A model generated the notes under the pieces. It searched no databases, had not been told where the DNA came from, and was given only the letters and a program-made list of their open reading frames with translations. Both the position numbers and the translations under genes were made by a program. This document shows positions 60,581 to 64,000 of a stretch of DNA of 64,000 nucleotides, one piece after another. Position 1 is the first letter of the stretch, and each line of letters opens with the position of its first letter. This DNA is from Flavobacterium chryseum. Lineage in GTDB: Bacteria > Bacteroidota > Bacteroidia > Flavobacteriales > Flavobacteriaceae. The stretch spans positions 62,001 through 126,000 of the forward strand of contig NZ_SNWW01000010.1 in the NCBI RefSeq assembly GCF_004362015.1, in the 5' to 3' direction.

Positions 60581-60621
60581 ATGTCAGCCTTCCACGACTA
60601 ACCAACATGGAAGACTGACAT
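60581..60621 (-). terminator. Rho-independent terminator after SusD
   Basis: Arms atgtcagccttcca and tggaagactgacat pair with one mismatch around a 13-base loop, followed on the minus strand by a T-rich tract. It would end most SusC-SusD transcripts and lower expression of the downstream enzymes. Confidence 0.75.
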
Positions 60622-60627
60622 TTAAGC

Positions 60628-62139
60628 CTAGTTTACAGGATAACCAGGATTTTGCTTAAGATTTTTATTTGTCGTTAAAACAGTACTCGGAATCGGGAAA
60701 ATTGCTCTGTATGGTTCTGTTGCTCCTTTTTCCCACCATGGCTGGAAGAATGTTCCAAAACGGATATTATCTGTTCTTCTTCTTCCTTCAAAAGTAAATT
60801 CCTTTAGCAATTCTTTATCTATAAAATTAAGATCTATTACGGCTGGCATTTCTTCTCCGGCACGCGTTGTTATTTGTTGTAAAAATGGTTTTGCCAAATC
60901 TGCAGATCCTAAACGAACGTAGCATTCGGCTTGCATCATTAAAATTTCGGCATATCGAATTAGAACAAAATCGTGATCGCGTTCCCACATTTCTCCAGCT
61001 TTCATTTCGTATTTTCCTAAACGAACACCTTCATTTTCTTTGGCATCGGCAACACTTGTTACTGTTTCTGTATAGGTTAAAGGCTCTCCGTTATCCATCA
61101 TTATAACTTGTCCCGTTGCTAAGTTTATCTGATCTCCGGCTACCATACATTTTCTTCTTTTATCTGTTTCAGCAAAAGCAGAATAAACGCCTGGTTGCGC
61201 GCACATTCCGTTGGCACTCCAAGGATAATCTCCTATCGCAGAAAGCGTTAATTTATGCAAATAGTGACAAGACATTGATGACATATAATTCCCTACTGTT
61301 CCTGCTTTTGAATCGTAAGGAATGGCAAAAATAATTTCTGGTGACTTTTGATTTTCTGTTGCGAAATTGGCGAAGAAATCTGGCGTTAAAGTATAACCTG
61401 TCACTTTCTGGCACATATTGATGCAATCCTGCCAACGCGGCGTTCCTATAAAAGCTTCAGAATTAAGATATAATCTTGCCAATACAGAGTAAGCAACGTT
61501 TTTAGTGAATTTAGAATACACTATATTGGAGGTTAAATGCGGAATGGCATCCAGCAATTCTTTCTCCACAAAATCGTAAACTTGTTTTCTTGTAGAATTG
61601 GATGGCAAAGCTGTATCTTCAAAATTGACTACGATTGGCACATTCCCAAATAAATCTAAAAGATTATAATAGTAATACGCTCTCAACGCTTTTAATTCAG
61701 CATAAATTGGTGCTTTTGCCGCATCTGTCAATGATGATTTATCGATTTGATAAATGATCGAATTGATCTTTGCAATTCCGGTATAATTGTAACGCCATGC
61801 TGAAAGAATCATACGATTATCTGCTTTCCAGGTATGTTTTTGTGCATCCTGATATTGCCCGCCATCGTACCAGTTTGTTCCTCTTGTTGGAATTGTGGCT
61901 TCATCTGAAACGGTTTCATTCAAAAAGAATACGTATTCGCAAGTTGGGTAATTATTTGATATTCCATCGGCAAAACCTCTTAACGATGAATAAGCTCCAC
62001 CTACAAGCGCATCAATTTCTTTAGGAGTGTTTCCAAAATTTCCATCTTCTACTCTATCGTATAAATCTTCATCTAAATCTGTACATGATATCGTAAAAAG
62101 CATGCTCATCAATATTGCGGCTGTTATTTTGATTTTCAT
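60628..62139 (-). CDS. SusD/RagB-family nutrient-binding outer-membrane lipoprotein
   Basis: A 503-residue surface glycan-binding lipoprotein. The lipobox is MSMLFTISCTDLDEDL, followed by the N-terminal SusD-like segment (EIDALVGGAYSSLRGFADG), helical repeat parts with KALRAYYYYNLLDLFGNVPIV, and the RagB C-terminal DFVLIRYAEILMMQAECYVR and FTFEGRRRTDNIRFG. It pairs with the SusC at 62164, 24 bases upstream, forming the lid of the TonB-dependent importer. Glycan type is not predictable. Confidence 0.92.
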   Translation of the reverse strand: MKIKITAAILMSMLFTISCTDLDEDLYDRVEDGNFGNTPKEIDALVGGAYSSLRGFADGISNNYPTCEYVFFLNETVSDEATIPTRGTNWYDGGQYQDAQKHTWKADNRMILSAWRYNYTGIAKINSIIYQIDKSSLTDAAKAPIYAELKALRAYYYYNLLDLFGNVPIVVNFEDTALPSNSTRKQVYDFVEKELLDAIPHLTSNIVYSKFTKNVAYSVLARLYLNSEAFIGTPRWQDCINMCQKVTGYTLTPDFFANFATENQKSPEIIFAIPYDSKAGTVGNYMSSMSCHYLHKLTLSAIGDYPWSANGMCAQPGVYSAFAETDKRRKCMVAGDQINLATGQVIMMDNGEPLTYTETVTSVADAKENEGVRLGKYEMKAGEMWERDHDFVLIRYAEILMMQAECYVRLGSADLAKPFLQQITTRAGEEMPAVIDLNFIDKELLKEFTFEGRRRTDNIRFGTFFQPWWEKGATEPYRAIFPIPSTVLTTNKNLKQNPGYPVN

Positions 62140-62163
62140 TTTCTATATTTTTGAGTTAATCGC

Positions 62164-64000
62164 TTAGTTATTTAGCGTAAAATTTAATCCAACAGAAATG
62201 GTTGTTGGGCGAGGATAATTATTGTACTTATCGATTCCCGGCGATGCTAGTCCGGTTTGATCTACACCATCTTGTGCATTTAAACCAATTTCCGGATCAA
62301 CGCCTTTGTAGTTGGTAAATACGGCAAGATTTTCTCCCATAACATAAAGTCTCAATTTTGAACCTTTGTATTTTAATGGCAAAGTATAACCAACAGAAAC
62401 GGTTTGAAGCCTGAAGAATGAAGCATCTTCTATCCAATAACTTGAATATTTCGGCGCCGATGTGATTCCGCTATTTAAGAAATCATCCGGAACATTATAA
62501 GATGGTAATCTGTTTGGGTCGTTTAACATCATGTTGGTTGCATTCAATGCTTTTTGACCGAACATTCCATAACCTGAAACTCCAAGATCGAAGTTTCCGT
62601 AAGTAAAATTCATTCCGATACCTAAAGTCAGATCCGGCTGAATGTTTCCTAAATCTCTTTTATCTGCATCAACCAAAACATTGTCTAAAACTTTTTCGCC
62701 TGCTGCATTGTAGTACAACATTTTTCCATCGGCGTCAAGCCCTGCACTTTGAAAACCCCAGAAAGTTCCAACAGGATATCCTTCGGCAATAATTTGAGAA
62801 TATTGTCCTGACATTCCCGCTAAACCGTGTAAAGATCCGCTGTAGATAACATCCGTTTTATAGGTTGGATTTGAAAGTTTTTCAATTTTTTGAACGTTAT
62901 GTCCAAGCGTTAAATTAGCATCCCAGGAAAATTTATCTCCTTTTACAATGTCTGCATTCAACGTAAGTTCAACTCCTTTGTTTGACATTTCACCAACGTT
63001 TGCCAACATTGTTCCCACTAAATAGGGCGGTTGTGGCACTTCATACGTATATAATAAATCTTTTGTTGTTTTAGAATAATATTCGAATGAACCTGTGATT
63101 CTGTTAAAAAGACTAAAATCGATACCAATATTTACTTGTTCTGTAGACTCCCATTTTAAATCAGGATTTGGGTTTTGTTTTGGCGAATAGGCCAAACTCC
63201 AGGTTCCTGTAACGGGATCGTAGTAACTGTCGTTTCCAACTCCTAAAATCGAAAGTGATTTGTATTCGCCAATTCCGTCCTGATTACCGGTAATTCCCCA
63301 ACCCACTCTTAATTTTAAATTTCCAAGCCAGTCTTTTGTTGAAGTCATAAATTCTTCGTTAGAAATTCTCCACGCCGCAGATGCTGACGGGAAAGTTCCC
63401 CATTTATTATTTTCTCCGAAACGGCTTGAACCATCACGTCTAACTGTTCCTGTCAATAAATATTTTCCGTCGTACCCATAATTGGCACGTGCATAAAAGG
63501 AAACCAGATTTGATTTTCCTTTATACGAATACACATCGCCCAAACGGTAATTGTAACCTGCACCTAAGTTGTTATAACTAAAAGCATCTGTAACAAAACC
63601 AGAACGTTGCGCGCCGAAACCTTCGTAAATATTTTCTAAATAAGAATATCCTGCAAGTGCGCTAATATTATGCTTATCGATTACTTTCGTATAATTTACA
63701 TACAATTCTCCTTGTGCATTGGTATATTCTGCATATGTTTTTTGAGCATAACCACCTTCTGTTCTTCCTTCTAAAACAGCGTATGAAGGTTTATAAGTAT
63801 TTCCCTGAACGGCATTATGTTCCATCGAAATATTGGCAACTGCCATGAAATGATTCAAAAATTTAACCTCTGTTTTAAAGTAACCCAAAAGTCTGTGTCT
63901 TTCATTATCAACCGTTCTGTTAGTTAAAATTTCAACCGGATTTTCGTAGATATTTCCTCCAACAGAAGAAAAATTTCCATTGGCATCATAAACCGGAATT
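62164..64000 (-). CDS. SusC/RagA-family TonB-dependent receptor, 5' end beyond the window
   Basis: The last 612 codons of a SusC-type outer-membrane transporter; its N-terminal plug and signal lie beyond position 64000. The frame is open up to the edge (it does not begin at 63888, where TTG lies in frame). Barrel strands are recognisable, for example YDGKYLLTGTVRRDGSSRFG, WRISNEEFMTSTKDWLGNLK, and the C-terminal RLYVMGENLAVFTNYKGVDPE and YPRPTTISVGLNFTLNN end, the typical SusC close. It imports glycan fragments captured by the SusD at 60628. Confidence 0.93.
   Translation of the reverse strand, partial: IPVYDANGNFSSVGGNIYENPVEILTNRTVDNERHRLLGYFKTEVKFLNHFMAVANISMEHNAVQGNTYKPSYAVLEGRTEGGYAQKTYAEYTNAQGELYVNYTKVIDKHNISALAGYSYLENIYEGFGAQRSGFVTDAFSYNNLGAGYNYRLGDVYSYKGKSNLVSFYARANYGYDGKYLLTGTVRRDGSSRFGENNKWGTFPSASAAWRISNEEFMTSTKDWLGNLKLRVGWGITGNQDGIGEYKSLSILGVGNDSYYDPVTGTWSLAYSPKQNPNPDLKWESTEQVNIGIDFSLFNRITGSFEYYSKTTKDLLYTYEVPQPPYLVGTMLANVGEMSNKGVELTLNADIVKGDKFSWDANLTLGHNVQKIEKLSNPTYKTDVIYSGSLHGLAGMSGQYSQIIAEGYPVGTFWGFQSAGLDADGKMLYYNAAGEKVLDNVLVDADKRDLGNIQPDLTLGIGMNFTYGNFDLGVSGYGMFGQKALNATNMMLNDPNRLPSYNVPDDFLNSGITSAPKYSSYWIEDASFFRLQTVSVGYTLPLKYKGSKLRLYVMGENLAVFTNYKGVDPEIGLNAQDGVDQTGLASPGIDKYNNYPRPTTISVGLNFTLNN

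Overview
The window looks like chromosomal DNA of a Flavobacterium or close relative (Bacteroidota, Flavobacteriaceae). It is AT-rich. Start codons lack Shine-Dalgarno sequences and sit behind A-rich leaders, several genes carry the Bacteroidota -7 promoter word TAnnTTTG, and there is a SusC/SusD pair, two RND pumps, PepSY-like secreted proteins and many imperfect palindromic intergenic repeats. No tRNA, rRNA, CRISPR array, prophage or transposase gene was seen.

Layout. (1) 1-3053: two tandem hexuronate-type MFS transporters on the minus strand (one cut by the window edge), with a LacI-type operator candidate beside their promoter, and a divergent secreted esterase. (2) 3610-8856: a receiver-like protein, then a secreted catabolic cluster (isochorismatase-like hydrolase whose signal peptide is out of frame, YtcJ-type amidohydrolase, alginate-export-type porin) and a 2H phosphoesterase. 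(3) 9068-11910: an AraC regulator followed by two short-chain dehydrogenases. (4) 12000-20933: a LytS/LytTR two-component system with two PepSY-like secreted proteins, divergent from a TolC-RND-adaptor efflux operon. (5) 21481-26694: an accessory zone of small orphan genes partly separated by one family of GC-rich palindromic repeats; this is the least explained part of the window. (6) 26834-32355: a CheY-like protein, a gluconate operon (kinase, symporter, 6-phosphogluconate dehydrogenase), a cupin, a RelE/ParE toxin-antitoxin pair and a structured RNA candidate. (7) 32676-39465: a TetR-controlled AcrAB-TolC-type operon preceded by four tandem operator-like repeats, with a fifth in front of tetR and a 39-codon membrane ORF inside the operon. 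(8) 39816-51525: small stress or housekeeping genes, a two-domain glycosyltransferase, and a compact MlaE-MlaF-MlaD operon continuing through an AsmA-like protein, an iron-permease-like protein and a FAD oxidoreductase. (9) 51614-56616: a MarR-GNAT fusion, an AraC regulator, a DNA-deoxyinosine glycosylase, a DUF6526 protein, a second structured RNA candidate and an outer-membrane barrel. (10) 56908-64000: a polysaccharide-utilisation locus on the minus strand reading SusC, SusD, GH71/99-like, GH97.

How it fits together. Much of the window serves envelope traffic: sugar and sugar-acid uptake (MFS, GntT, SusCD), efflux (two RND systems with different regulators) and lipid or envelope maintenance (Mla, AsmA). 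Regulation is mostly local: each pump, the MarR-GNAT gene and the MFS pair show a promoter with a candidate operator or adjacent regulator. The best-supported unusual structures are the five-copy TAACnnnGTTA-type operator set at the TetR-RND locus, the repeat-bounded orphan genes at 21.9-25.0 kb, the frame break in the isochorismatase leader and the two structured intergenic RNA candidates. Functions are inferred from recognisable motifs by reading; no database search was run.
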